Shown: positions 24,901-33,472, counted from the first letter of the stretch. The stretch is 64,000 nucleotides of DNA from Deinococcus malanensis (GCF_014647655.1 NZ_BMPP01000018.1:1-64000), one strand, 5' to 3'. Notes: generated from the letters alone by a model not told the origin. Numbers and translations: made by a program.

Positions 24901-27264
24901 CACGCTCCAGAGGCTGCCTTCCTCATCGCCGGCACTGACGGCGTACACGTCCTGGCCTGGGTCTCGGCCCAACAGCCCTTTGAGCGTCTCATGGGCCGCG
25001 TCCACCCGGCCAGACAGAATCTCGACCTCTTCTTTGAGGGCAGGCAAGCGGGCGAGGTCACGCAGGTACTGCGAGAGGAGCGGCAGACGCTTGAGGATGC
25101 GCTGGCCGCTCTCCCGCACCGCCCGGAACTCTGGTGAGTCTGCTTGGGCGGGCGTGATGGCGGCTGTGTAGCCAAAGCTGCTGCTGCCCTGGCCGTGCTG
25201 CATCGCGAACGTCCGCAGCGCGCGGTGCCAGCCGCCCAGGTCCTCACGCAGGTCAGCAAGCCGCGGCACCAATCGGCGGATGAGCTCCACCACCTCGTAC
25301 GCCTTGTGCTCAATGGCTTGGCGCTCTGCCCCGCTGAGAAAGCCCTGCTCGTTGACCACCCGGCGTTTCCAGAGGGTAAAAGCCCGCATCACCTCGTCGG
25401 GGAGGTCGCTTTGCCGCGCGAGCCAATCTTGGGTGGGATCGAGCAGCTTATCTGGCGCTTGAGGAGCGTCACTGATGAGGCTGCGCAATTCGGCGAGCAA
25501 AGCCCGGCCACTGTTGTGCCGGGCCGGGTAGTCGCCAAGCAGGACGAGCAGGTCCCGGCCGAGCTTGGCCGCGTCTGCTCCTAACCGGCGCGGCCGCTGC
25601 TCAAGCAATTCATTGAGCAGGGCCCGCAGTCCCTGCACACTAAATTCCCTGCGCAAGGCGCTCTGGGCCGCTTCGCTCAAGTCATGCGCTTCATCGATAA
25701 CCAGCCGCGAGAGCGGAATGCCTTCGAGTTCCTCTTTGCCCTGAATCAGGGTCTGGAACAGCAGGGCGTGGTTGATGACGATGACCTGCGCGTCTTGCCG
25801 CGCTTGGAACAGTGGGTGGTACGCACAGGTCCGGTGGAAGTCGCAGGCTTCCGAGCAGCGCGCGCGGACGGTCGCGACGGTCTGCCGCAGCCGCCGGTAG
25901 TCGGCCGAGAACCGCAAGGGGGTCGCCGGGAAATGATCGAACTCGCCTTTTTCGGCATGCAGCACAAACAAGGCGGCTGCCCGCGCTTCTCCGGGCGGCA
26001 TGAACAACTGTCCGGTTTCTCCATCGTGTTTGGTGGCGAGCCAGCGGGCCAGGCGGTCTGGGCACAGGTAGTTCGCCTGACCTTTGAGGGCCAGTACATT
26101 GACGTTGAAGCCGGCGGCGCGCACGGCTTCAGCTTCTTCCAGGACCTGGTTTTGCAATTGACGGGTGTGGGTGCTGACGATGATGGGGTGCTTGGCTTGC
26201 CCCTCCAGGAGAGCCGGCAGCAGGTAGCCCCGCGTCTTTCCCGTTCCGGTGGGCGCTTCGATGATGCTGACCCCTCCGGAAGTTAAGGTGCGGCGGACCT
26301 CGTCGACCATGCGCTCCTGTCCTGGGCGCGGGGTGCTCAACAGGTCGCGCCAGGTTTTTGGCGTGGTTCCGTTCTGGTGCAGCACCTGCGCCCGCGAGGC
26401 ATCCTCTCGGAGGACCCGGGTCGCCCTGGCCTTTACCTCACTGACGTCCACGCTCGGCCGCAACCAGACCAATCGGAATTCTGGTACGGGCAGCACCTGC
26501 AGCAGGGCCTGGTGGGCCTCTGGGAAGGCCTGCAGGCGGGAGAGGCAGGCGTTCACGACCTGCAGGGTGGCCCGGCAGTCCTCCAAGGCCCGGTGGGCGG
26601 ACTGGTGCACGTGACCGGCGACCCGCGCGTGTAGGGCTTCGAGCTTGTACACCTCAGGCGGCTCCGGATCGCGTGCAAACGCTAAGGGGGCGAGCAACAG
26701 GGAGTCCAGCACAGGCCGTGCGCCCAGGTCGAGCTTGACTGACTCCAGCGCTCGGCGCAGGACGGGCAGGTCGTAGTGCTGGCCGTTGTGGGCCAGCAAG
26801 GCGGCGTCGCCCAGCCAGCGCTTAAAGTCGGTCAGCGCCTGCCCCAGCGGTACCCCGTGGGCCTGCAACTCTTCGGCTGTCAGCCCGGTGAGTTGTGCCA
26901 CCGCCTTGGGGAGAGGAACATCGCGGATGAGGCATTGGAAGTGCTCGGTTTCCTGCCCGTCTACCACCCGAATGGCGGCCAGTTCGAGGATCTGCGCCTC
27001 ATCCGGGTCAGCCGAAGTGGCTTCCAGGTCAAAAATCACGTACTCGGTCAGGTTGAGCGAGGCATCGTCGGAGGTCGTTGGTTCTTCGGCCTGACCAGGT
27101 AGCAGCAGGCGGCCGTCCTCATTGAGGATTCGACCGCCACTGGCTTCCGCTGCTTTCTTTAAGGCTCCGGGCGTTCGCATGACGCCCAACTGCACAAGTT
27201 CTTCCAAAGTGCTGGGCCCCCGTGCTTTGAGGGCCGCAATAATCCGCTCTTCAACAGAGGACAT
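21976..27264 (-). CDS. Triple fusion: DEDDh exonuclease - DinG-like helicase - RecQ helicase, 1762 aa
   Basis: One protein joins three DNA-processing enzymes. Residues 1-55: small winged-helix-like domain. About 74-240: DnaQ-type 3'-5' exonuclease with D79-L-E81, HNGQHYD (Exo II) and HRALED (Exo III, His224, Asp229). About 310-1030: XPD/DinG superfamily-2 helicase with Walker A APTGTGKT (337-344), four Cys at 401, 470, 474 and 480 spaced for a 4Fe-4S cluster, DEAH 524-527 and a motif VI region QAFGRLVRD. About 1100-1670: RecQ helicase with Walker A ATGSGKS (1133-1139), DEAHCLTEWGHDF (1232 on), TATATP, a QEAGRAGRDG motif VI and a C-terminal Zn-binding CGRCDVC. Exonuclease-DinG fusions are known in Firmicutes; the added RecQ is unusual. 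All catalytic motifs look intact. It follows a UvrD-like gene and overlaps the 897-aa gene. Confidence 0.9.
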   Translation of the reverse strand: MSSVEERIIAALKARGPSTLEELVQLGVMRTPGALKKAAEASGGRILNEDGRLLLPGQAEEPTTSDDASLNLTEYVIFDLEATSADPDEAQILELAAIRVVDGQETEHFQCLIRDVPLPKAVAQLTGLTAEELQAHGVPLGQALTDFKRWLGDAALLAHNGQHYDLPVLRRALESVKLDLGARPVLDSLLLAPLAFARDPEPPEVYKLEALHARVAGHVHQSAHRALEDCRATLQVVNACLSRLQAFPEAHQALLQVLPVPEFRLVWLRPSVDVSEVKARATRVLREDASRAQVLHQNGTTPKTWRDLLSTPRPGQERMVDEVRRTLTSGGVSIIEAPTGTGKTRGYLLPALLEGQAKHPIIVSTHTRQLQNQVLEEAEAVRAAGFNVNVLALKGQANYLCPDRLARWLATKHDGETGQLFMPPGEARAAALFVLHAEKGEFDHFPATPLRFSADYRRLRQTVATVRARCSEACDFHRTCAYHPLFQARQDAQVIVINHALLFQTLIQGKEELEGIPLSRLVIDEAHDLSEAAQSALRREFSVQGLRALLNELLEQRPRRLGADAAKLGRDLLVLLGDYPARHNSGRALLAELRSLISDAPQAPDKLLDPTQDWLARQSDLPDEVMRAFTLWKRRVVNEQGFLSGAERQAIEHKAYEVVELIRRLVPRLADLREDLGGWHRALRTFAMQHGQGSSSFGYTAAITPAQADSPEFRAVRESGQRILKRLPLLSQYLRDLARLPALKEEVEILSGRVDAAHETLKGLLGRDPGQDVYAVSAGDEEGSLWSVPLWLHERLAPLWGALKSAVFTSATLRIPGSESAHGEGEVEDFGLFQTELGLPEARFLTLPPTLPYDLGQVLLAGHLPLTRQPTFAAMAGQELSYLAPQLPHRSLHILTANERQRGVSKVLQDAEVPHLSSVNDGPDRVVRDLNARPVGTALGSAGFMQGVDIRNLSMVSLDRVPFPIPDVVLSQQRVALGDFEKFWNTIYLPRAVLKFVQAFGRLVRDDRQDCGPGAFVLWDKRLPVSHYQGRFLGALPIPPQNIHRLSSREALYDALGGLYGQVFTMPPLVSAKGWLLAELRDLLASEPREAWPAVLERGLREVFEISGAQLRTGQLSGMLAALDGQDLLTVLATGSGKSVIFQLPALLSDGYTLVISPLVALMQDQVLRLQQLGLPAAGLWGGLSRGEQLAQIRDAERGDVKLLYVAPERVTRSKDLQELLRQHPPTRVVYDEAHCLTEWGHDFRPDYLKVHDTLSHWGLRPPVSAFTATATPAVQKQLVQLLDMQTPVHETQPVERPNLHYRVIGTTKGQRDQVLVDLIQGLRRTEAGREGRIIVYAGSRDGTERVAALLGEMGIRAEAYHAGLSPAIRAELVELFQDRDIQVMVATNAFGMGVDAPDIRLVVHYDAPLSLEAYVQEAGRAGRDGQPAYAVLLKSGNLRRRATNLIGKTYPSGQDVEALLSRISAATYPTERELADEDVDISRLSTVLHLLQEAGVVEADFVPGPYRVFPLYGVDPPKDPQVQALLEANGAVHLTREFGREAADALQEKLHAYAREGRLGVNPLAPALDVRIRRWDLKAYEAKCKKLREQKLGRFGEFERFLTAQGCREYQLHAYFDQHRQPYHRCGRCDVCAPDLSVPWSGQPSQNLSDIWNPERELLRMMHYFQHEASGPGKARGRGTLIQLLRGEEGQKRGDTFKMFSVFERSAPGYRLLRFVDDKKIEDAIDRLVRQGAVAPRTEGGFAVLALTDTGLKEAQKWTRA

Positions 27265-27319
27265 GGTGCCCCCGTGACATCCTCACTGACCTATCGTTCA
27301 AAGTGGAACTATCTTAGGT

Positions 27320-27438
27320 CAAATGTGCTGCTCATCCCTCTCATACTGGGTGCAATCCCCACCCTTTAAGTGAGGTTGGCGCCGGTGAAAATGTGTTGCT
27401 CATTTCTCAAGATGGGTCTCGTGCCCTTTAGATGAGGT
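27320..27438. repeat. Imperfect direct repeat between UvrD-like and fusion genes
   Basis: Two copies of about 50 bases (27320-27376 and 27388-27438) sharing AAATGTG-TGCTCAT and CCCTTTA-RTGAGGT on the plus strand. The right copy contains the UvrD-like stop codon. The repeat fills most of the 163-nt gap and could carry a regulatory site or reflect a local duplication. Confidence 0.5.
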
Positions 27439-29953
27439 CGAGACGAGTGAAGTTGAGAGACACCCGCTTGGTCTCCGCGGTGAAGCGGATCAGAGCTTCT
27501 GGTTGTCCGGCGACTTGGCTCACTTGCAGCACCTCCCCCTCCCCCAGTTTGCGATGCCTAACCCGGTCGCCTACCTTCAGATCGACGCTTTTCGCGGCCG
27601 TTCGGCCCAAAGCGTCGACGCCAGGTTCTTTTTTGACCGCCGAGGAACGGGCGGACGCCGGAGCGGTGGGTTGGGTCAGGATTTCACACACCGCCGCCAG
27701 GTCTGGGAACGCCTTCTCCATCTCGGGTGCGAGATGGTCTACGGGACCATGTTGCGCATAGCGAGTGAGGTCTAGCGCCCGCCCAGCTGCCTGACGGACG
27801 TCGTCACGGCCCTGCCTGGCCAGCTGTCCCTGAAGGGCGGTGAACCGGCCTAACAGTCGCGCCCGGTAGGTCCGGTCCACCCAGCGCTGCACAAAAGCCT
27901 CGTGTTCGTATCTCCCCAGGAGTTGCGCTGCTTCGAGGGTATCCACTGCCGTCCAGGTTCCAGGGTCACGCTGGAGCAGGCCCGCGAGCCGGTGATGCTG
28001 GCCGACGACCGATTCGTAAGCGACCTGTTTGAGGAAGTCGGTGGTGTCATCGTCATCGCCGGTGATCAGGTGCAATTCTTTCTGGGCGCGGGTCATGGCC
28101 ACATAAAAGACGCGCCGTTCTTCCTCGCTGGCTGCTGCGTCCGCACTCGGCTTGTTGCCGAAGATGCCAGCGATACAGTCTGGAATGATGACCACCGGCC
28201 ATTCCAGCCCCTTGGCGCGGAACGCTGTCATGAGGGTCACGCGGGGGACGTCCTGGTTCCCGCGGCGCTGCAGCTGTTCCTCGTAGCGCACCTGCTCATG
28301 CAGCTCGGCCAGATGGGTGATGAGGGCCCCGAGTGAGCGCGTCTGGGCCATCTCGGCCAAGGCATCAATGCTCCCGGCACGCTCCTCTCCGAACTCCTGC
28401 GTCGGGGCCGAGGCAATCAGGTACTCGCGGTACCCGATGGCGCTGACAAAATCCAGCAACACGTCTTTGCCTGGGGTGGTGCCCATATCCTCGGACAAAA
28501 AGTCCAGCCAGGTGGCCAGCAGCGTCAAGGGCTTGCGGACATGCTCGGGCTGGTCGGCGCTGTAACTCTCGAGCACTGAGGCCAGGGTTCGCTCCCCCCG
28601 CCACGCTTGACGGGCAATAGCCTCAACATCTGCGGTTTTCAGATACCGGGAAGGCCGGTTCGCCACCGTCCGCCAGAGTTTTTGTACCTTTTCTCGCCGA
28701 GAGGTGCTGAGCTCCTCACCGTTCATCAGGTCTAGATCCGCCAGGGCGAGCTCCAGGTAGGCCGTGAGAGTGGTGACCTCTGCCCGCCGGTAAAACGGGA
28801 CGGCGCCGACCAGACGGTAGGGCACCTTCTCCTGCAAAAAGACCTGCTCGATCTCGGCCGACTGGGCATAGGTGCGGAGCAGTACGACGACTTCTTCCGG
28901 GCTGTGGCCCTCGGAGATGGCTTTGATGGCGACCCGCGCCGCTTCTCCGGCCCGAGGGGAGTGGAGGTGGACGCCACTGCCGCCCCGCGTGGCCCGCAGG
29001 CGCTTGGGCGCACGTACCTTGTTCTCTGCGATGACCTTGTCTGCCAGGGCGATGACGCCCAAGGGGCAGCGGAAGTTACTGGGTAAGGTGTATTCCTGGG
29101 CGCCGTAGCGCCCTGCAAAGCCAAGAATGAACCGCGGGTGCGCGCCGCGCCACTGATAGATCGTCTGATCATCGTCCCCGATGGCCATGAAGGACCGGGC
29201 GCGGAGGGCCACCAGGTGCATCATTTCGCTCTGGGCGAGGTTGACGTCCTGGAACTCGTCGATGTTCACGTAATCCCAGCGGGACGTGATGTCGTCGTGC
29301 AGGGCCGGGAAGCGCGACATCAGCATCCAGGCGGCCACGATCAGGTCGTCGTAGTCCAGTTTGCCTTCCCGGCGACGCAGTTCATCATGCTTGGCGTAGA
29401 GACGGGCATAGACGTCTGGGCCGGCGTCTGGCGGCGTGATCAGGGCCGCAGCGGCCTCCGGAAGGGCTGCCGGCATGTAAGGCAAGCGGAGATTGCCCTT
29501 CTGAATGCCGAGATACGTCTCAAAGTCCTTGAAGGCCAGTTGCCGGAGTTGGGCCGCAAAATCACGGTCGGCCTCGTCGAGCTCCGCGAGCAGCAGCTTG
29601 CGGGCCTCGTTGAACAGGCGGTGACTGAAGTGCTCCTCGCCAATGACCAGTTCGGTGAATCCCATGTCCCGCGCGCGGTCGACAATGCGGGTGGCTAAGG
29701 CGTGAAGGGTCAGAACCGCCACGCCCGTGCATTCTGGATACTGGGCGAGCTTTTCTTCCAAACTGCGCCGCGCCTCACGGGTAAAGGTGGTGGCGAGAAT
29801 CCGTACCGGCCGCACTTCCTGCTTCCGTACGAGCTGCCGGATGCGGCCCACCAAGGTGGTGGTTTTGCCACTGCCTGCTACCGCAAAGACCAGGGCATGG
29901 CCGTCTCCGTGGTCGACGATCCTCTGCTGTTCAGGCGTGAACTCCATTGCCAT
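27428..29953 (-). CDS. UvrD/PcrA-like superfamily 1 DNA helicase, 841 aa
   Basis: 3'-5' DNA helicase of the UvrD/Rep group. Walker A AVAGSGKTT (24-32), motif Ia TFTREARRS, motif II NIDEFQDVN, motif III GDDDQTIYQWRGA, motif V AFRAKGLEWPVVIIP and motif VI EERRVFYVAMTRAQKEL are all present. The C-terminus has the VGDRVRHRKLGEGEVLQV SH3-like tail typical of PcrA. The length of 841 is slightly over the usual 700-750. It is the first gene of the minus-strand operon and is 163 nt before the triple-fusion gene. Since Deinococcus has its own UvrD, this is probably a dedicated copy serving the operon. The start at 29953 (MAMEF) or 29947 (MEF) is open. Confidence 0.93.
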   Translation of the reverse strand: MAMEFTPEQQRIVDHGDGHALVFAVAGSGKTTTLVGRIRQLVRKQEVRPVRILATTFTREARRSLEEKLAQYPECTGVAVLTLHALATRIVDRARDMGFTELVIGEEHFSHRLFNEARKLLLAELDEADRDFAAQLRQLAFKDFETYLGIQKGNLRLPYMPAALPEAAAALITPPDAGPDVYARLYAKHDELRRREGKLDYDDLIVAAWMLMSRFPALHDDITSRWDYVNIDEFQDVNLAQSEMMHLVALRARSFMAIGDDDQTIYQWRGAHPRFILGFAGRYGAQEYTLPSNFRCPLGVIALADKVIAENKVRAPKRLRATRGGSGVHLHSPRAGEAARVAIKAISEGHSPEEVVVLLRTYAQSAEIEQVFLQEKVPYRLVGAVPFYRRAEVTTLTAYLELALADLDLMNGEELSTSRREKVQKLWRTVANRPSRYLKTADVEAIARQAWRGERTLASVLESYSADQPEHVRKPLTLLATWLDFLSEDMGTTPGKDVLLDFVSAIGYREYLIASAPTQEFGEERAGSIDALAEMAQTRSLGALITHLAELHEQVRYEEQLQRRGNQDVPRVTLMTAFRAKGLEWPVVIIPDCIAGIFGNKPSADAAASEEERRVFYVAMTRAQKELHLITGDDDDTTDFLKQVAYESVVGQHHRLAGLLQRDPGTWTAVDTLEAAQLLGRYEHEAFVQRWVDRTYRARLLGRFTALQGQLARQGRDDVRQAAGRALDLTRYAQHGPVDHLAPEMEKAFPDLAAVCEILTQPTAPASARSSAVKKEPGVDALGRTAAKSVDLKVGDRVRHRKLGEGEVLQVSQVAGQPEALIRFTAETKRVSLNFTRLDLI

Positions 29954-30297
29954 GATGGTAGAGGTTAGGCGCAGAGGAAACGCCTTGGTTCATTGGAGGC
30001 CCCCCGACACTGCGGGCCTGACTGGCCTTCAACAGAGGTTGCACTGTTGAACCACATGACGGGTGCCTAGGTCTCCCGAGCCGTCAGAAACGGCAGGTGA
30101 GCCTCCTGACGTGGCCCTGGCCACGCCAAATAGGACCAGCTGCAACTGCGGGCCCAGACGTTCCTGCTCCAGAGTGGCCTGTGGAATCACCACCAGCCAG
30201 CTCCGATTCCAGGGCAGCGAGACCATCCGCACGAGCTTCGCAGGGTTGGAGGACCCGTCAAGTCATCGAGAACATCAGCTCAACAACGATATTCCGA
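29954..30297. other. Divergent upstream region of the helicase operon
   Basis: About 340 bases between the UvrD-like gene and the UDG-like gene. It must hold the promoter of the large minus-strand operon. A 67-codon minus-strand ORF (30029-30232) is present but has no motif and is not called. No strong hairpin was seen. Confidence 0.4.
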
Positions 30298-30303
30298 TAA
30301 GAT
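30298..30303 (+). promoter_or_regulatory. -10 box (TAAGAT) of a probably leaderless gene
   Basis: TAAGAT ends 6 nt before the GTG start at 30310. This TANNNT-to-start spacing is the one known for leaderless transcripts in Deinococcus, and no separate ribosome site is needed. A clear -35 is not visible. Confidence 0.5.
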
Positions 30304-30309
30304 CGGAGC

Positions 30310-30897
30310 GTGTCCTACGAAACGGAAGGGCAGTGGCCGCGAAAGCGGGGACGGCTGGAGAAAGCATATGCCCTGCCGTTGACCCACTACGTACAGCGGC
30401 TCAGGCAGGAGCATGGACATGACAACGTGCCCGACTTTGATCCCGAGGACGGGGGAGTCTCGGCAAAAATCCTCTTGCTCTTAACCAGCCCCAGCCCCCA
30501 TGCCCTGCCACACTCGGGAAGTGGCTTCGTTTCCATGGAGAACCACGACTCCACCGCTCAAGCGGTGAACAAGGCCGTGCATTCATTGTTGATTGGCCGC
30601 ATGTCCTTCGTTCTCTGGAACCTCGTTCCCTGGCGCACACCCTCTGAAAAGCCAACGGGAAATGAGGTGGCTGCTGGCCTGAAGGAACTGGGGGAGCTGA
30701 TGAAGCTGCTCCCGAACGTTCAAGTCGTCATCGCCACAGGGACATCCGCGTCCTCTGTGGCGGAGCAAATCAGGCCTCTTATAGGAGAGCGACACTTGAT
30801 GACCTGTGCCAGCCCCAGGCCGAGAGGGAAAACGAAAGAGGCTTCGATCAGTGCGCTTGTCCAGACCCTGAAACAGGCAGAAGCAACACTGAGCTAG
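30310..30897 (+). CDS. Uracil-DNA glycosylase-superfamily-like protein
   Basis: 195-residue protein whose layout matches a UDG-superfamily group: VPDFDPEDGGVSAKILLLL, then a proline-glycine turn (here TSPSPHA, where LEAPGPxA is usual), SGFVSMENHDSTA, the FVLWNLVPWRTP block and a late VQVVIATGTSASS strand. Members of this superfamily remove uracil or damaged bases, or only bind DNA. The first motif is altered, so catalysis is uncertain. The GTG start lies 6 nt behind a TAAGAT box, so it is probably leaderless. It is divergent from the helicase operon and may or may not belong to it. The family call is from memory of the motif pattern. Confidence 0.62.
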   Translation: MSYETEGQWPRKRGRLEKAYALPLTHYVQRLRQEHGHDNVPDFDPEDGGVSAKILLLLTSPSPHALPHSGSGFVSMENHDSTAQAVNKAVHSLLIGRMSFVLWNLVPWRTPSEKPTGNEVAAGLKELGELMKLLPNVQVVIATGTSASSVAEQIRPLIGERHLMTCASPRPRGKTKEASISALVQTLKQAEATLS

Positions 30898-31087
30898 AGC
30901 GTCTAGAAAACACCTTCGCCATATATCGAGTGAGCGCCACATTTGCTTGTGCTTCTGGAGGCTGGGGCACCACATCCTTATGGTGGCCTGGGCCGCGTAA
31001 ATGGCCCTTGTGCAGGCCCCTACTCTTCAAGCAGCTCCGGTTTCACAGGCGGGCCGAGTTAGCCTTTGAAGTTACATCCAGAACGCT

Positions 31088-32179
31088 ATGCTGAGCCTAT
31101 CCATGATTGTCAAAGACCATCAGGCACCCCCGACCAGTGACCGGTTTCAACGCGCCGGAGATGAAGCGGAGAAGCAGATGGCCTTTTACCTGCGGCGGGC
31201 TTATGGCAGTGATCCCGACGTCCACGTCTTCCACAATCTGCGCTTTGAGAGAGGACAGGAAGCAGCACAGATCGACCATCTCGTTCTGCACCGCAGCGGC
31301 GCGATCATCGTTGAGAGCAAGAGCGTGACCAGCGCCGTACGCATTAATGAGCGAGAAGAGTGGGCCCGTCAGTGGAATGGGCGCTGGGCTGGCATGCCCT
31401 CCCCTGTTCTGCAGGCCAAGCGGCAAGCAGATTTCCTGCGCTCCTTTCTAGATGCTCACAAGGAGGATCTGCTGGGCAAAGCCCTCTTCGGACTGAAGCA
31501 AAAGACGTTCCGGGCGTTTGTCATTGATGTGGTCGTGGCTATTAGTGATCAGGGCGTCGTGCAGCACAAAGGGAAGCTACCGGATGTGCGCAAGGCTGAT
31601 CAGGTGCCTGACCGGGTGCGGCAGCTCATCGCAGATCACATCCAGCTAGCCCACCCGTTGAGCAAAGATCCTCGTTCGAATACTTGGGGAGTCACGATCA
31701 CGCCAGAGGAGCTTGCTCGGGTCAGTGCGTTTCTTCGGGCCAGGCATACGCCCCGTGTCCAGGAGGGGGATCCAACCGCTTCAGCGCCCGCGGGGAGCAC
31801 CCTTTCTGCTCCAACAGCCACCTATGGGAGATATGCGACTCCTCCACCGGGAGCCTCTCCAGCTCTGTCGGTGAGCGTTGAACCTCCGCCTCCTTCTGCG
31901 CCGGTGTCTGTACCTCCTGCGCCAATGGCCACGGCATCAGGTCCATCGGCTGTCACGTGCCGGCATTGTCAGAGTTCTAACGTGGAGGTGGCCTACGGAA
32001 AATACGGGTACTACATCAAGTGCCTCGACTGCGACGGCAACACGCGAATCCAACTGACCTGCCCCACGTGTCAGGCGAAAGCCAAACTTCGCAAAGCGGG
32101 ATCCGAGTTCTTTGCGGAGTGCTCAGCGTGTGATTCCAGCACTCTGTATCACCGGAATCAACCTTCAGGCCGGGCCTGA
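31088..32179 (+). CDS. NERD-domain nuclease-like protein with C-terminal zinc ribbons
   Basis: 363 residues. The N-terminal NERD domain is a PD-(D/E)XK-type nuclease-related fold: GDEAEKQMAFYLRRAYG helix, then Asp63 in QIDHLVL and E76-S-K78 in AIIVESKS. A Pro/Ala/Ser-rich linker (about 220-290) leads to two zinc-ribbon-like units, CRHCQSSN ... CLDCDG and CPTCQAK ... CSACDS, like those at the end of topoisomerase I. It could cut or bind foreign DNA. It stands alone on the plus strand in a run of nuclease genes. Start ATG 31088 is the first Met; an ATG at 31103 is possible. Confidence 0.8.
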   Translation: MLSLSMIVKDHQAPPTSDRFQRAGDEAEKQMAFYLRRAYGSDPDVHVFHNLRFERGQEAAQIDHLVLHRSGAIIVESKSVTSAVRINEREEWARQWNGRWAGMPSPVLQAKRQADFLRSFLDAHKEDLLGKALFGLKQKTFRAFVIDVVVAISDQGVVQHKGKLPDVRKADQVPDRVRQLIADHIQLAHPLSKDPRSNTWGVTITPEELARVSAFLRARHTPRVQEGDPTASAPAGSTLSAPTATYGRYATPPPGASPALSVSVEPPPPSAPVSVPPAPMATASGPSAVTCRHCQSSNVEVAYGKYGYYIKCLDCDGNTRIQLTCPTCQAKAKLRKAGSEFFAECSACDSSTLYHRNQPSGRA

Positions 32180-32278
32180 GGAAGCCTGTCTTGTTCAACG
32201 CATGGAGCTCCTGCGGCGGCAAAGCGGTCGCCAGCAGCTTGATCGTGGACGCCGCCGCTTCCTCTTGGCGGTGGACCC

Positions 32279-33400
32279 ATGGCTGACGGTCGCACTCTCC
32301 TCGCCACGCTGCTGCGCCATGAAGCCAAATCCAACTCGTACAAATTCGCGCTGGTGAGGGCCATCAATGATCTGGCACTCCTGCATCCTGTGCCGACTGA
32401 GCAGGACGTCATTGTTCCCCTTCGCCTCATCGCCGAGCGGTGGCTGGTCTCGTACTGGGCCTTTGTGGGCGACACGCCGGTCTACCAGGGCCCACGGGCC
32501 CAACGCGCGACCGGGATTGGGCAGGATCTCAGTTTCCGAGACGCGCTCACGTCTCTGCGGGGGGCCTGGGAAGCGTGGACTGGCACCCGCAGTGAGCCCG
32601 CGGACGGAGCGCTGCTGCTCGCCGCGTTTCAAGTGGGTCGTGGCACCCTTCCCGAGCCTTTGCAACGGCTCACCGAGGCTACTGTCGCGGCTATCGCTCA
32701 GGCGGTCCGGCAACCCGTCAAATATGCCGGCGGGGGCGGCAGCCACAAGTTGTTCGGGATGCCTGCCCCAGCCCAAGCTCTGAGCGGCCATCTTCTTGCA
32801 GGCACGCGCCCTGCCGAGCCCGCCTTTGTGGTCTCTGCGGCCCTGTGGCAGACCTTTAATGATTTGTCGCTGTGGGTAGAAGCCCTGTGTCTGCACGAGT
32901 GGAGCTTGTACGTGGAACGGGTCACCCAGCATGTGCCCGTGTCCCGGGGGCAGGTGTTTACGCTGCTGACCGCCACGCCCGCTGCCCGGATTCCGCTGAC
33001 CTGGGAGCGCCATCAAGTACAGCTGTTGATGCTGGAAGGTGCCGTCTTCCACTGCCCCTGGACCCACAAGCTGCTGACCCCCAGCAACTTTGACCTCGAC
33101 CACCTCATTCCCCTGGCCGCCCATCCCATCAACGACCTGTGGAACCTGGTCCCTAGCGATCCGGTCCACAACCAACACATCAAGCGGGCGCGTCTACCGG
33201 ACTCAACTCGCTTACACGGGGCGCTCACGGCCCTCGAGCAAACCTATGGGGTGTATGACCAGCAACCGTTGACGGGTCCAGTGTTACGCCGGGATGTTCT
33301 GGCTCGCTTCGGGTTCCCGCTCGCTCCCGCAGCCTTGGCCGAACAAGTGATTGGCCTGGCCAACCATATGGCCGAGGCCAGAAACGTGCCGCGGTATTGA
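32279..33400 (+). CDS. HNH endonuclease-like protein, 373 aa
   Basis: The C-terminal half carries an HNH nuclease motif: CPWTHKLLTPSNFDLDHLIP, with DLDH for the first histidine, then NDLWNLVPSDPVHNQHIK with the central Asn and a last His. The N-terminal 230 residues are helical and of unknown family; they may recognise target DNA. No methylase is nearby, so it is probably not a classical type II enzyme. It precedes two small plus-strand genes. In this context a defence role is likely but not shown. Confidence 0.78.
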   Translation: MADGRTLLATLLRHEAKSNSYKFALVRAINDLALLHPVPTEQDVIVPLRLIAERWLVSYWAFVGDTPVYQGPRAQRATGIGQDLSFRDALTSLRGAWEAWTGTRSEPADGALLLAAFQVGRGTLPEPLQRLTEATVAAIAQAVRQPVKYAGGGGSHKLFGMPAPAQALSGHLLAGTRPAEPAFVVSAALWQTFNDLSLWVEALCLHEWSLYVERVTQHVPVSRGQVFTLLTATPAARIPLTWERHQVQLLMLEGAVFHCPWTHKLLTPSNFDLDHLIPLAAHPINDLWNLVPSDPVHNQHIKRARLPDSTRLHGALTALEQTYGVYDQQPLTGPVLRRDVLARFGFPLAPAALAEQVIGLANHMAEARNVPRY

Positions 33401-33472
33401 GGAAGGGGAATGGTCCCGAATTGGAATGCCCCCAGCGGGGGAACGTTGAGAACATTTGGAGGGTACGCCACG

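Noticed and set aside
30029..30232. 67-codon ORF in the operon's upstream region
   Set aside because: No motif; may be chance in GC-rich DNA.
32195..33178. 327-codon ORF antisense to the HNH gene
   Set aside because: Shadow; the plus frame has the HNH motif.
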